NCBI GenBank assembly: GCA_964539095.1
Contig: CAZIFL010000002.1
Coordinates: 124,001-188,000, forward strand
DNA: 64,000 bases
From: DAIPKP01 sp964539095
GTDB taxonomy: Bacteria; Synergistota; Synergistia; Synergistales; Aminiphilaceae
Reading direction: 5' to 3'
The translations under genes were made by a program, and so were the position numbers. The notes beneath the pieces are model-generated. The model searched no databases. It saw only the letters and a program-made list of their open reading frames with translations, and had not been told where the DNA came from. Position 1 is the stretch's first letter. Each line of letters begins with the position of its first letter. Positions 32,382 to 41,220 of this stretch are shown here, one piece after another.

Positions 32382-34496
32382 ATGGAGAACAGAGTTGATT
32401 TGCAGCGTATGTTTGCCCCCCAAAGCGTGGCGGTGATCGGCGCTTCGGGAAATCTGGAGAGCGTTTCAGGCAGATCTCTGGGATATCTGAAGCAGTTCGC
32501 CTATGCTGGCAAGGTCTATCCGGTGAACCCCAAGTATCAGGAGATCGGAGGCTATCCCTGCTATCCCGATGTGACCTCCCTTCCGGAGACTCCGGATGTG
32601 GCGCTTCTCATGGTGCGGGCCTCCCTGGTGCCGGGGATTCTGAAGGAGTGTGTCGCCAAGGGGGTTCCCTACGCCATCATCTACTCCTCGGGATTTGCGG
32701 AATCCGATCAGGGGGATAGCCAGGAGGAGCTGCTTGCCATCGCCCGGGAGGGGGGGATGCGCATTCTGGGGCCCAACTGCCAGGGACTTCTTAACCTGGT
32801 GGATCGGGTGCCTCTCACCTTTACCGGAGCCCTCCATCAGGCGGAGATCCCCGAACCGGGGCATGTGGCTTTCATCTCCCAGAGCGGGGCCTTCGGTTTC
32901 TCCTCCTACACGCTGGGAAAGGAAAACGGCGTAGGGTTCCGCTACATCGTCACCACGGGAAACCAGTCGGATCTTGATGTGGTGGATTGCGCTCTTCATG
33001 TTATTCAAGATCCCGAAGTGCGGCTCCTCATGATGTATCTCGAAGGGTACAACGAGGGGGAGCGCTTTCTCGAACTGGTACGTCAGGCTCGGCTCCGAAA
33101 TATCCCCGTGGCGGTGCTCAAGGCGGGGAGAAGCCCCTCCGCCCAGGCGGCGGCCCAGAGCCATACCGCAGCCCTCACGGGGGATGAGGCGGTGTGGGAT
33201 GCCATCTTCAAGCAGTACTGCATCCTCCCCATGGAGGATGTGGACGATATCACTGCCTACGGCCAGATCTTCGGTGCTCCCGAGCGCACCTCGGGAAACC
33301 GGGTGGGGGTGCTTACCACCTCGGGGGGAGCGGGAATCGTTCTGACCGATAGCCTCTACGATTTGGGCATGGAAATTTCCGCCTTCTCCGAAGAGACCCA
33401 GAAGGCCATTGCCCAGCACATTCCGGATTTCGGATCTCCTCGGAATCCCGTGGATATGACCGTGCAGATCTCCAATGATCCCGGAGGGTTTGAAAAGGTT
33501 CTTGATGTAGTGCTGGAGAGCGGCGAGGTGGATATACTGATCAACGCGGTCTCCATGATTGTAGGAGATGCCGGCAGAACCATGGCGGAGGTGATTCGCT
33601 CCCGGTACGGCCACAAGGGGATCCCTCAGGCGGTGACCTGGCTCATGGATCAGGATCACGGTGGGGAGTTCTTCTCCCTTCTTCGTGAGGGGGGGGTTCC
33701 CTTCTATCGAAGCCTTCGACGCTGTGCCAAGGCAGTGAAGGCCCTCTCCTCCTGGAGTGCTCACTGCGCCTGTTCCGAAGGAGCCTGTGAGGTTCCCTAC
33801 TATCCTGAAGGTGCCCCCCAGCTCGCCTCTTTTCCCCAGGAGATGACAGAATACGATGCCAAAAGGCTTCTTGATCTTCACGGTATCCCCATTACTCGAG
33901 AGTTGCTCTGCCAGAGCATGGAGGAGGCCTTCGATGCCGCCGAGGAGATCGGCTATCCCGTGGCCCTCAAGGTGATGTCTCCGGACATTCTTCACAAGAC
34001 CGAGGCGGGATGTATCGCCCTCAACATAACCTCCCTGGAAGAGATGCGGGAGGCCTATAAAAGAATTCGGAACAATGCCGCGGCTTCCAACCCCGGGGCA
34101 AGAATTCAGGGCTTTCTGGTGCAGCAAATGGTTCGAGGCGGATTGGAATGCATCGTGGGGGTGAAGCGGGATACCACCTTCGGCCCCATGGTGGCGGTGG
34201 GTCTCGGGGGGATCTACGTGGAGGTGCTCCGGGATATCGCCCTTCGGCGGGGGCCCGTTACCGAAGAGGAGGCCCTGGGAATGATCCGTCAGATCAAGGG
34301 TGCTCCCTTCCTCTTCGGAGCCCGAAAGCAGCGTCCTCTGGATGTGGGGGCGCTGGCGAAGGTGGTAAGTGCCGCCTCCCGGCTTGCCTGGATCGAAGAG
34401 GATCTTCAGGAGCTGGATATCAATCCGGTCTTCGTCCGTTCCGAAGGAGAGGGCGCTGTGGCGGGAGATGCTCTGGTGATCCGCAAAAGGAAGTAG
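32382..34496 (+). CDS. ADP-forming acetate/acyl-CoA synthetase, alpha-beta fusion
   Basis: A 704-residue fusion of the alpha (CoA-binding and ligase, about 1-460) and beta (ATP-grasp, about 480-700) parts. It converts acyl-CoA, ADP and phosphate into acid, CoA and ATP. The phosphohistidine is H261 in QSHTAALTG; CoA-binding SVAVIGASGN starts near residue 15, and the ATP-grasp part has YPVALKVMSPDILHKTE and the C-terminal LQELDINPVFV. It gives substrate-level ATP from amino-acid fermentation, in keeping with the rest of the window. The acyl group is not predictable. Confidence 0.9.
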   Translation: MENRVDLQRMFAPQSVAVIGASGNLESVSGRSLGYLKQFAYAGKVYPVNPKYQEIGGYPCYPDVTSLPETPDVALLMVRASLVPGILKECVAKGVPYAIIYSSGFAESDQGDSQEELLAIAREGGMRILGPNCQGLLNLVDRVPLTFTGALHQAEIPEPGHVAFISQSGAFGFSSYTLGKENGVGFRYIVTTGNQSDLDVVDCALHVIQDPEVRLLMMYLEGYNEGERFLELVRQARLRNIPVAVLKAGRSPSAQAAAQSHTAALTGDEAVWDAIFKQYCILPMEDVDDITAYGQIFGAPERTSGNRVGVLTTSGGAGIVLTDSLYDLGMEISAFSEETQKAIAQHIPDFGSPRNPVDMTVQISNDPGGFEKVLDVVLESGEVDILINAVSMIVGDAGRTMAEVIRSRYGHKGIPQAVTWLMDQDHGGEFFSLLREGGVPFYRSLRRCAKAVKALSSWSAHCACSEGACEVPYYPEGAPQLASFPQEMTEYDAKRLLDLHGIPITRELLCQSMEEAFDAAEEIGYPVALKVMSPDILHKTEAGCIALNITSLEEMREAYKRIRNNAAASNPGARIQGFLVQQMVRGGLECIVGVKRDTTFGPMVAVGLGGIYVEVLRDIALRRGPVTEEEALGMIRQIKGAPFLFGARKQRPLDVGALAKVVSAASRLAWIEEDLQELDINPVFVRSEGEGAVAGDALVIRKRK

Positions 34497-34545
34497 ATCA
34501 AAAGCAGGTCGAGAGTAAGTCAAAAATAAATCAATCAAAGAAGAC

Positions 34546-34581
34546 AGAAGCAAAGCAGAAGTAAAGCAGAAGCAGAAGCAG
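34546..34581 (+). repeat. Short purine-rich tandem repeat
   Basis: Imperfect hexamers of the type AGAAGC/AAAGCAG run between the acyl-CoA synthetase gene and larC. The flanking sequence from 34500 is also A-rich. No gene or terminator is visible in the 143-base gap. Confidence 0.6.
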
Positions 34582-34639
34582 GACGGAAGCAAAGAACTTT
34601 TCGGGGAAGCTCCCGGAGACTATTTTCGGAGGATTACGT

Positions 34640-35791
34640 ATGCTTGTATTTGAACCCCACTGTGGGGTGAGCGGTGATATGTTGCTGGGGTGTCTCGTGG
34701 ATCTTGGGGGCGACCCCGCACTTTTGGAGGGTCTGCAGAAGGCCCTTCGTTCTCAGGAGGAGGAGATCGCCCTCTCGGTGCAGAAAATCCAGAAAAAAGG
34801 TATCCGGGCCACCCGGGTGGCGGTGAAGGACCATGCCCCTCCCTCGGGGAGAAGCGGCAAGGCCATGAGAGCCCTTATGGAGCGTACAGCGTCTCTCTGC
34901 GGAGCCTCCGAAAGGGTTTTGGAGGACGCTCTAAAGGCTTTGGAACTTCTGCTTGGAGCGGAGGCTCAGGTTCACGGGGCATCTCCCGAGGAAGTGCATC
35001 TTCACGAGGCGGCGAGTGCAGACACCATTTTGGATATGCTTGGCTTCTTTCTGTTGCTGGAGAATATGGGATATCCCCCCATGGCCAGCACCCCCCTTCG
35101 GGTGGGGGGAGGGCATGTGCAGTGCGCCCACGGGCTTCTCCCCGTCCCGGTCCCTGCGGTAACCGCTCTTCTTGCTCAAGGGAAGCTTCCCTTCCAAGGA
35201 GGCCCCGTGGAGGAGGAGATCGCCACCCCCACAGGGGTAGCGTTGCTCCTTTCTCAGGCCACCTTTTACAGCCATTTCCCCCGGGGAACCTCCCTCGGGG
35301 TGGGTTACGGTGCAGGAACCAAAGATTTTGCAGTTCCCAACGTGCTTCGGGGAACCTTGGTGCGTTCCGAGACTTCGGAGACATCCCCGGACTCTCCCCT
35401 CTGGATCCTTGAGACGGGTATCGATGATGCCACCGGGGAGGAGATGGGGTATGCTTTGGAAAAGCTTCGTGCCCTGGCTCCGGAGGTGTACCTTTCTCAG
35501 GGAATCGGCAAGAAGGGGCGCCCCTTCTTTCTCCTTCGGGTTCTTGCGGAGGAGAAAGATCGGGAGGAACTGACCCGGCAGATCCTGAAGCTTACCTCTA
35601 CTCTGGGAGTGCGTTCCTGGCGGGTGGAGCGGGTAGCTCTGGATCGGAAGATCGAGAAAAAGACTGTTTTCATGGATGGCAAACCGTACCCCCTTCGGGT
35701 AAAGATCTCTTCCGCTCCGGGAATTTGCAAGGAAAAGCCCGAGTTCGACGACGTGGCGGCCCTGTTGGAGGAGGAATCCTCCCATGCATGA
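34640..35791 (+). CDS. larC: Nickel insertion protein LarC (nickel-pincer nucleotide cofactor)
   Basis: A 383-residue protein that inserts nickel into the pyridinium bis-thiocarboxylate nucleotide to complete the nickel-pincer cofactor. Its N-terminus FEPHCGVSGDMLLGCLVDLG is characteristic, as are VHLHEAASADTILD, EEIATPTGVALL and TGIDDATGEEMGYALE. The length is close to the usual 400. It overlaps larB by eight bases. LarE (sulfur transfer) and LarA-type racemases, the other parts of the pathway, are not in the window. Confidence 0.92.
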   Translation: MLVFEPHCGVSGDMLLGCLVDLGGDPALLEGLQKALRSQEEEIALSVQKIQKKGIRATRVAVKDHAPPSGRSGKAMRALMERTASLCGASERVLEDALKALELLLGAEAQVHGASPEEVHLHEAASADTILDMLGFFLLLENMGYPPMASTPLRVGGGHVQCAHGLLPVPVPAVTALLAQGKLPFQGGPVEEEIATPTGVALLLSQATFYSHFPRGTSLGVGYGAGTKDFAVPNVLRGTLVRSETSETSPDSPLWILETGIDDATGEEMGYALEKLRALAPEVYLSQGIGKKGRPFFLLRVLAEEKDREELTRQILKLTSTLGVRSWRVERVALDRKIEKKTVFMDGKPYPLRVKISSAPGICKEKPEFDDVAALLEEESSHA

Positions 35792-36560
35792 AGAGACGCT
35801 TCGCAAACACCTCCGAGAGTATCGGGAGGGCTCTCTCTCAGAGAGGGAAGTACTCTCTCTTCTGGGCTCCCTCCCTTACGAAGATCTCGGAGAGGTCAAG
35901 CTCGACACCCATCGGGAGCTTCGCCGGGGATTCCCAGAGATTATCTACTCCCCTGGCAAAAGCCCGGAGCAGATCCGGGCCATTGCAGAGGCTCTGAAGG
36001 AGCGCTCCGGGGCGGTGCTCTTCTCCCGGGTTACCCCCGCCCAGGTGGTACTGCTTCGAGAGGTGATGACGGACCTCTACTATTCCGAAATTGCCCGGGC
36101 TGCCTACCGCAGAGGGGAATTCGTGGAAGAAGCGGGGGAACTCCTCGTCGTTACCGCTGGAAGCAGCGATGTCCCCGTGGCGGAGGAGGCGGCTCTTACG
36201 GCCTCTCTCATGGGATGTGAAGTTACCCGGCTTTACGATGTGGGGGTTGCGGGGATTCATCGGCTTCTGGATAACCTCCCCCTTCTTCGAAAGGCCCAGG
36301 CTCTGGTGGTGGTGGCGGGGATGGATGGAGCCCTCCCCAGCGTAATCTCCGGGCTTGTTGCCGCTCCGGTGGTGGCGATACCTACCAGCACGGGGTATGG
36401 GGCCTCCTTCGGAGGGGTCTCCGCCCTTCTCGCCATGCTCAACTCCTGCTCCCCCGGAGTGACAGTGGTGAACATCGATAACGGTGTGGGGGGAGGATAT
36501 GCGGGGGGGCTTATGGCTCGTGGAGCCCATAGGAGGTTGCCGGAAAATAGTGTAGAATAA
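35784..36560 (+). CDS. larB: NaAD carboxylase LarB (nickel-pincer cofactor)
   Basis: A 258-residue enzyme that carboxylates and hydrolyses nicotinic acid adenine dinucleotide in the first step to the nickel-pincer cofactor. The C-terminal half (about 120-250) resembles PurE: VVTAGSSDVPVAEEAA, VVVAGMDGALPSVI and PTSTGYGASFGG. The N-terminal half has the LarB-type DLGEVKLDTHRELRRGFPE. The start ATG 35784 lies inside larC with GGAGGAGG upstream, so the two are coupled. Confidence 0.92.
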   Translation: MHEETLRKHLREYREGSLSEREVLSLLGSLPYEDLGEVKLDTHRELRRGFPEIIYSPGKSPEQIRAIAEALKERSGAVLFSRVTPAQVVLLREVMTDLYYSEIARAAYRRGEFVEEAGELLVVTAGSSDVPVAEEAALTASLMGCEVTRLYDVGVAGIHRLLDNLPLLRKAQALVVVAGMDGALPSVISGLVAAPVVAIPTSTGYGASFGGVSALLAMLNSCSPGVTVVNIDNGVGGGYAGGLMARGAHRRLPENSVE

Positions 36561-36611
36561 ACCGAGCGCGAACAGCGCCTTGTGTAGAAGGAGCTGAGGA
36601 GGGCGAGAGAT

Positions 36612-36866
36612 ATGGAAGAAAAGCGTGATGCAGAATCCCGTATGAAGGATCTCGAAAAGGAGATTTTGCTCGCGGAAGAGCGTATGAGAAAGCTCAAGGA
36701 AGATCTTGAAAACGTGGATCCTCAGGTGGTGGAGAGGGCACAGCAGATTCTTCAGGCCAATGCGGAGGTCACCAGCAAAAACGTGGAAGATCTTGATCTT
36801 GGTGTGGAATTCGGTCTCTTTTTGGAGGGTGCGGAGGCTTCCGATCCTTCCGCGAAAAACGAGTAA
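36612..36866 (+). CDS. Small coiled-coil protein of unknown function
   Basis: An 84-residue acidic protein. Residues about 1-45 (EEKRDAESRMKDLEKEILLA onward) form a clear heptad pattern for a coiled coil; the rest is short and acidic. GAGGAGG precedes ATG 36612. It lies between larB and the short surface-protein gene. No family is recognised, and a scaffolding or adaptor role would be guesswork. Confidence 0.65.
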   Translation: MEEKRDAESRMKDLEKEILLAEERMRKLKEDLENVDPQVVERAQQILQANAEVTSKNVEDLDLGVEFGLFLEGAEASDPSAKNE

Positions 36867-36881
36867 AAGGAGTAGTGATCT

Positions 36882-37235
36882 ATGACCTGTTTTTGTGAGA
36901 AAAAAAGAGCATGGCCCAGATTCTTTCTGGGGACTCTGCTTGTTGGTATGCTCCTGCTCTCACCCCTTCCGGGATTTGCCTGAGGACCGACACCGTGTCC
37001 GACCCCGGTGGGGCCGACAGCTACCCCTGTTCCTACGGCTACTCCTGTTCCGACAGCTACCCCTGTTCCTACCCCCGGAGAGGCTTCGCCTACTCCGGAG
37101 CCCACGGTCACGACTGCTCCAATCCCATCTCCTGGTGCGAGCGTTGGAGGAGGCGGCGGCGGGGGCTGTGCATTCGGATTTTTGCCAGGAGCGGTTCTTT
37201 TGGTGCTCCCGCTTGTGCTGTTCCGGAAAAAATAG
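36882..37235 (+). pseudogene. Short Synerg-CTERM-like surface protein with an in-frame TGA after its signal peptide
   Basis: ATG 36882 (AAAGGAG nine bases upstream) opens a 33-residue signal peptide ending SPLPGFA. A TGA at 36981-36983 follows, and the same frame then continues for 83 codons to TAG at 37235. The continuation is not random: it has a Pro/Thr stalk with repeats of TATPVP, then a run of Gly, Cys, a hydrophobic segment and FRKK, the layout of a Synergistota C-terminal sorting signal. Readings: a nonsense mutation, a selenocysteine codon, or a sequencing error. No classical SECIS stem is clear after the TGA, though GACACCGTGTC lies at 36988-36998. If read through, the product would be 117 residues and anchored at the cell surface. 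Confidence 0.6.
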
Positions 37236-37379
37236 CCTTTTTCCTGTCGCATCAGTCGCCAGCTTTCCGGAAGAACGTTTCTCTGGAAAAAGGGGAGCAG
37301 AAATATGTTGCCTTTCCTTCCGGGATGTGGGAATATTTTGCTGTTCCGTATCCTCGGTTCTTTTAGGGGATCTCGGTCT

Positions 37380-38012
37380 GTGAGGGGGCGATGGAGACTG
37401 GAGATGTATTTTGCTCGGCACGGAGAGACTGCGTGGAACGCTCTCCGGCGTTATCAGGGGAGAAGCGATATCCCCCTGAACTCTCAGGGAGAGCATCAGG
37501 CCCGTCTTCTCGGAAGGCGGATCTGCGCTCTTAAGCCTGAGGCGATCTTTTACAGCCCCCTTCTTCGGGCGAAGGAGACCGCTCGGATTGTGGGGAGTCT
37601 TTGGAAAGAACATACCCTCTGTATGCCCCTGGAGGATCTGCAGGAGTGGAATTTCGGTGCCTGGGAGGGGCTTACTGTGGAGGAAATTGAGAACTCCTAC
37701 GGAGAGGCCTATCTTCGGTGGCGGCAGAATCCCGGGAGCTATGTCCCCCCGGGAGGAGAGTCTTTGGAATCTCTGAAAGGGCGGGTGCAGCAGGCTCTTT
37801 CCCGTATTGAAGCGTACCCCTTTTCGCGAGTTCTCGTGGTAACCCATGGAGGGGTGGTGCGGGCGGCTCTTCTGGTTCTTCTGGGGCTTGAAAACAGATC
37901 TTTCTGGGAGATGACCATGAAAAACTGTTCTCTCACGGGAGTAACCAAAAAAGAGGGGGCTTCGGTTCTCTCTATCTATGATGACGACTCGCACCTTTTC
38001 GAGGCCATCTGA
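37380..38012 (+). CDS. Histidine phosphatase family protein (phosphoglycerate mutase-like)
   Basis: A 210-residue phosphatase with the catalytic ARHGETAWN near the N-terminus, EWNFGAWEG in the middle and VVTHGGVVRA with the second His. GTG 37380, nine bases after AGGGGA, is preferred; ATG 37404 gives a shorter form without a spaced site. The stretch resembles the CobC/GpmB group. CobC-like alpha-ribazole phosphatase is possible, but no cobalamin genes are nearby. It overlaps none of its neighbours and is 49 bases before the sigma factor gene. Confidence 0.8.
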   Translation: MRGRWRLEMYFARHGETAWNALRRYQGRSDIPLNSQGEHQARLLGRRICALKPEAIFYSPLLRAKETARIVGSLWKEHTLCMPLEDLQEWNFGAWEGLTVEEIENSYGEAYLRWRQNPGSYVPPGGESLESLKGRVQQALSRIEAYPFSRVLVVTHGGVVRAALLVLLGLENRSFWEMTMKNCSLTGVTKKEGASVLSIYDDDSHLFEAI

Positions 38013-38061
38013 AAAAGGGAGAGGTTTTTTCAAAAGCCCCGAGAGTGCGGAGGGAGGCAAC

Positions 38062-38661
38062 ATGAATTCTTACGAAGATCACCGAGAAGATCCCAGACTT
38101 TCCCCCGCCGAGGAGACGTCTCTCTGGGAGCGCTTCTCCCTGGGTGACGAAGACGCTCGGGAGAGGCTTGTTCTTGCCTATCGTCCCCTTGTCTTCTGGA
38201 TTGCCCGGAAGTTCGGGGTTCCCTCCTTTACGCTGGGGGATCTTGTACAGGAAGGGATGATGGCTCTCCTGAAATCTATGGAGAGCTACGATCCCCACAA
38301 GGGGATTCGCTTTAGCACCTACGGCTTTTATCGGATTCGAGGCAGTATGGTGAACTATCTTCAGCGGGTGGAGGCAAAAGCCCCTCTCCCGATGGAGGAT
38401 ATGGAGTATACTCTTGGCTCCGAGGATATGCAGGACACCCTGGATCTTCTGCTTACGGTGGAGCACGAAATGGGAAAGCTCCAGGAGAGAGAGGCCGAGG
38501 TGGTGCGCTCCCTTGTTATTCAGGGGGTTCGGGCCAAGGAGTACGCAGCACAGCATCACCTTGACGTGAGCCACGTTTACCGGATTCAGAGACGGGCTCT
38601 TGAAAAATTGCGGCAGTGGATGGGTGTGGGAGAGCCACAAAAGCAGCCCGAAAAGGGATAA
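38062..38661 (+). CDS. Sigma-70 family RNA polymerase sigma factor (FliA/SigF-like)
   Basis: A 199-residue sigma factor. Region 2 (about 38-105) has LVLAYRPLVFWIARKFG, DLVQEGMMALLKSMESYDP and FSTYGFYRIRGSMVNYLQR; region 4 (about 138-190) has the helix-turn-helix AKEYAAQHHLDVSHVYRIQR. Region 3 seems shortened compared with FliA (about 240). ATG 38062 follows GGGAGG by four bases. It stands upstream of the BamA and lipid A genes in the same direction, so it may control envelope genes; that is inference. No anti-sigma factor is adjacent. Confidence 0.82.
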   Translation: MNSYEDHREDPRLSPAEETSLWERFSLGDEDARERLVLAYRPLVFWIARKFGVPSFTLGDLVQEGMMALLKSMESYDPHKGIRFSTYGFYRIRGSMVNYLQRVEAKAPLPMEDMEYTLGSEDMQDTLDLLLTVEHEMGKLQEREAEVVRSLVIQGVRAKEYAAQHHLDVSHVYRIQRRALEKLRQWMGVGEPQKQPEKG

Positions 38662-38707
38662 AACCATAAGACAGGTCCCTTATTCCCTTAACAGGAGCGT
38701 GCTTTTC

Positions 38708-39319
38708 ATGGAAAGAAAGTTGCGGCGAGTGCAGCGCTGGATTGATCGGTGCCGGGAAGCATGCCGGATGCAGAAATGGCAAATGGCTCTTCTGGAGATC
38801 GAATCCGCCAAGGCAGATCTCGAAGGGGTTCGTCGTTCCATATGGGAGCGTGCTGAAGCGCAGGAGACGGGAGAGACGGACTTCTTTTCCACCGCAGGGA
38901 TCCTTTTTCGCCGGGGGGGAGTAGCTCTTTTTATTCTTTTTTTCCTCGCGGTTCCTCTGGGAGTGGCAGAGCGTCCCCTTCTTCTCGTCGAGAAGGAGGA
39001 GAAGAGCCTCTTCTTCGTTACTCGGGATGAACGAGAGCTTCTTACCTCTCTCCGCAAATCTCTCAGCTCCGGAGCGCTTCGTTTCTCCGAGGCGGATTTT
39101 TCCTCGCAGGAGGCTCTAAGGGATCCTCAAAAGAATCCTCTCCCGCAGCAGAGCTATGCTTCCGCGTTGGAGGTGAGAAAAGACGTTTCTCTCCCACAGA
39201 AGGAGGAGACGCCCGCCCGGAAGGCTCCGGAACGGTTGGAAATTGACGAAGTACTTGCCCTTGTGCAGGTGGGGGAACGTGCTCTCCGGGGCTCCGCCAT
39301 TGAGGTAGTTACGGAGTAG
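38708..39319 (+). CDS. Single-pass membrane protein of unknown function upstream of bamA
   Basis: A 203-residue protein, not recognised. The N-terminal 55 residues are basic and helical (MERKLRRVQRWIDRCREACR at the very start). One membrane segment lies at about 78-97 (VALFILFFLAVPLGVAE), leaving a hydrophilic C-terminal part of about 105 residues outside. AGGAG lies about 10 bases before ATG 38708. The gene sits between the sigma factor and bamA, so it may belong to envelope biogenesis or signalling. Confidence 0.65.
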   Translation: MERKLRRVQRWIDRCREACRMQKWQMALLEIESAKADLEGVRRSIWERAEAQETGETDFFSTAGILFRRGGVALFILFFLAVPLGVAERPLLLVEKEEKSLFFVTRDERELLTSLRKSLSSGALRFSEADFSSQEALRDPQKNPLPQQSYASALEVRKDVSLPQKEETPARKAPERLEIDEVLALVQVGERALRGSAIEVVTE

Positions 39320-39396
39320 TCCGCTTGTGAGCGAAACGCCCCTTGCCGGGGACGGTTGGACAGAGTAGGAAGAAACTGGAAGGAGTTGGTTGTGGG

Positions 39397-41205
39397 GTGA
39401 GGCGGCCTTGTCGAAACATAGGAAGCAGCGTGCTGCTCCTGCTGATGGTAGTGCTGATGGCTTCCGGAGCTTTTGGAGCGAGCCCCTTGGTAACGGGGGT
39501 TCATGTGGAGGGAAACCAGCATGTGGTTTCTGACCATATTTTGAGTGTCATTCAGACGAGAGGCGGAGACCCTCTTGATCGCGAGCAGCTGCGCAAGGAT
39601 GTAGAGGCCATTTACAGTCTGGGCTTTTTTGCCTTGGTTGATGTGGATCTGCAGCCTCGTCCCGACGGAGTCAGCGTGGTTTTCGTCATTCGTGAAAATC
39701 CGGTGGTAGAAAACGTTCGCTTTCAGGGAAACACTGTTTTTACGGAGGAGCAGCTCAAAGAGGTTGTCTTTACTACTCCGGGAAATGTCTTCAACCGAGT
39801 TTTCTTTCAGCACGATCTTCAGAGAATCCGCGAAAAGTATCAGGATGACGGCTACGTCCTCATGAGAGTAGAGGATGTGGCAGTGAACGGTGGAGAGATT
39901 ACCGTCTCCATTATTGAGCCTCGGGTAGACTCCATTATTATTCAGGGGAATACGAGAACTCAGACTTACGTCATCGAACGGCGGCTCAAGCTGGAGCCAG
40001 GGGACCTCTTTAACTCCAAGGCTCTTCGGAAGTCTCTCAACACGCTTCAGGGAATGGGCTATTTCGAGGACGTGAGCGTGGGTTTCGAGCCCACCGACGA
40101 TCCTGCTACGGTGATTCTCGTTCTCACGGTGGAGGAGAAGCGCACCGGCCGGGTAACCTTTAATATCGGCTACGGAAGCAGCTCGGGCTGGCAGGGGGGA
40201 TTAGGATATGAAGATCCCAACTGGCAGGGTCGGGGACAGCGGCTCAATGTGGGATTCGATACGGGGGACCGGGAAGAGTATTGGGCCTCCTTCAGCGATC
40301 CCTACATGGACAAGAAAGTTTACGCCTGGAATGTGGGGATTACCAAGCGTACCTGGGATGAGCTTAACTATAGCGGTTCCGTGAACAACAACGGCTCCCG
40401 GACATCGAAATGGGCCATGGAGTACGACGAATCCGCTAAGGCTGCCTATGTCGGAGCGGGGCGCAAGTTTGGCCGCAACGAGGAATACCACTGGTACGCC
40501 ACACTGGACTGGAAAGAGTCGGATATCGCTGTGCGCAGCTACGACATCGGCGTCATTCAGGAGCTTGGCTACGATACCATCGAGGCCTTTAAAAACGACC
40601 GGCTTCGGGATGGAAAGGTCTTCTCCGTTACCGGAAAGGTCCAGCGTACCAACATGGCGGAGTACTCCTCCTACCCCCGGGGGGATATCGAGTCCCTCAC
40701 GGTGGAGCAGGCTCTGGAAGCTCTGGGAGGAGAATACTCCTTTACCAAGTGGTGGTTTGAGGGGAAGTACTACACCCCCATTCTTGGAGTTCGGGATGTG
40801 GTGGGTTCTCTCGGGAGCCTCAACGAAGAGGAGAATCCCCTTATTTTCGCCGCCCGGATCCGTGCGGGATGGTCTTCGGGGGCCCTCCCCTGGGTAGATC
40901 TCTACTCCATAGGGGGAGATTCCACCCTCCGAGGGTTCGACAGCGAATACTTCAAGGGGGATGAGATGCTTCTGGGGAACTTCGAACTCCGTCTTCCCGT
41001 GGAGGATTCCTTCTCTTTAGTGCTCTTTTACGATACCGGAAAGGCTTGGGATAGCCGGGATGGGGAGAGCATGAGCTTCTCGGATCTTGCGAGTAACTAC
41101 GGTTTCGGCGTCCGGGTGAAGACCCCCATAGGGAATATCCGGCTTGATATAGCCGAAGGAGACGAGGAGACCCGAACCATCTTCAGCATGGGCGAACTCT
41201 TCTAG
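39397..41205 (+). CDS. bamA: Outer-membrane protein assembly factor BamA (Omp85)
   Basis: A 602-residue outer-membrane protein. The start GTG 39397, 11 bases after GGAAGGAG, gives a signal peptide with RRPCRNIGSSVLLLLMVVLM. Three POTRA domains follow (about 30-100, 101-175 and 176-252; each with a GN near its start), then a 16-strand-type barrel carrying TLRGFDSEYF, the lid-lock motif of Omp85 proteins, and ending SMGELF. Enterobacterial BamA has five POTRAs and about 810 residues; three are known in other phyla. It inserts barrel proteins into the outer membrane. The next gene begins 15 bases downstream. Confidence 0.93.
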   Translation: MRRPCRNIGSSVLLLLMVVLMASGAFGASPLVTGVHVEGNQHVVSDHILSVIQTRGGDPLDREQLRKDVEAIYSLGFFALVDVDLQPRPDGVSVVFVIRENPVVENVRFQGNTVFTEEQLKEVVFTTPGNVFNRVFFQHDLQRIREKYQDDGYVLMRVEDVAVNGGEITVSIIEPRVDSIIIQGNTRTQTYVIERRLKLEPGDLFNSKALRKSLNTLQGMGYFEDVSVGFEPTDDPATVILVLTVEEKRTGRVTFNIGYGSSSGWQGGLGYEDPNWQGRGQRLNVGFDTGDREEYWASFSDPYMDKKVYAWNVGITKRTWDELNYSGSVNNNGSRTSKWAMEYDESAKAAYVGAGRKFGRNEEYHWYATLDWKESDIAVRSYDIGVIQELGYDTIEAFKNDRLRDGKVFSVTGKVQRTNMAEYSSYPRGDIESLTVEQALEALGGEYSFTKWWFEGKYYTPILGVRDVVGSLGSLNEEENPLIFAARIRAGWSSGALPWVDLYSIGGDSTLRGFDSEYFKGDEMLLGNFELRLPVEDSFSLVLFYDTGKAWDSRDGESMSFSDLASNYGFGVRVKTPIGNIRLDIAEGDEETRTIFSMGELF

Positions 41206-41220
41206 CCTGAAGGCTCTATC

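Noticed and set aside
32466..34592. Minus-strand open frame of 708 codons
   Set aside because: Antisense to the clearly recognised ADP-forming acyl-CoA synthetase.
37008..37235. GTG 37008 as start of the Pro-rich surface protein
   Set aside because: No ribosome site, and it would leave a sorting tail without a signal peptide; the upstream signal peptide in the same frame fits better.
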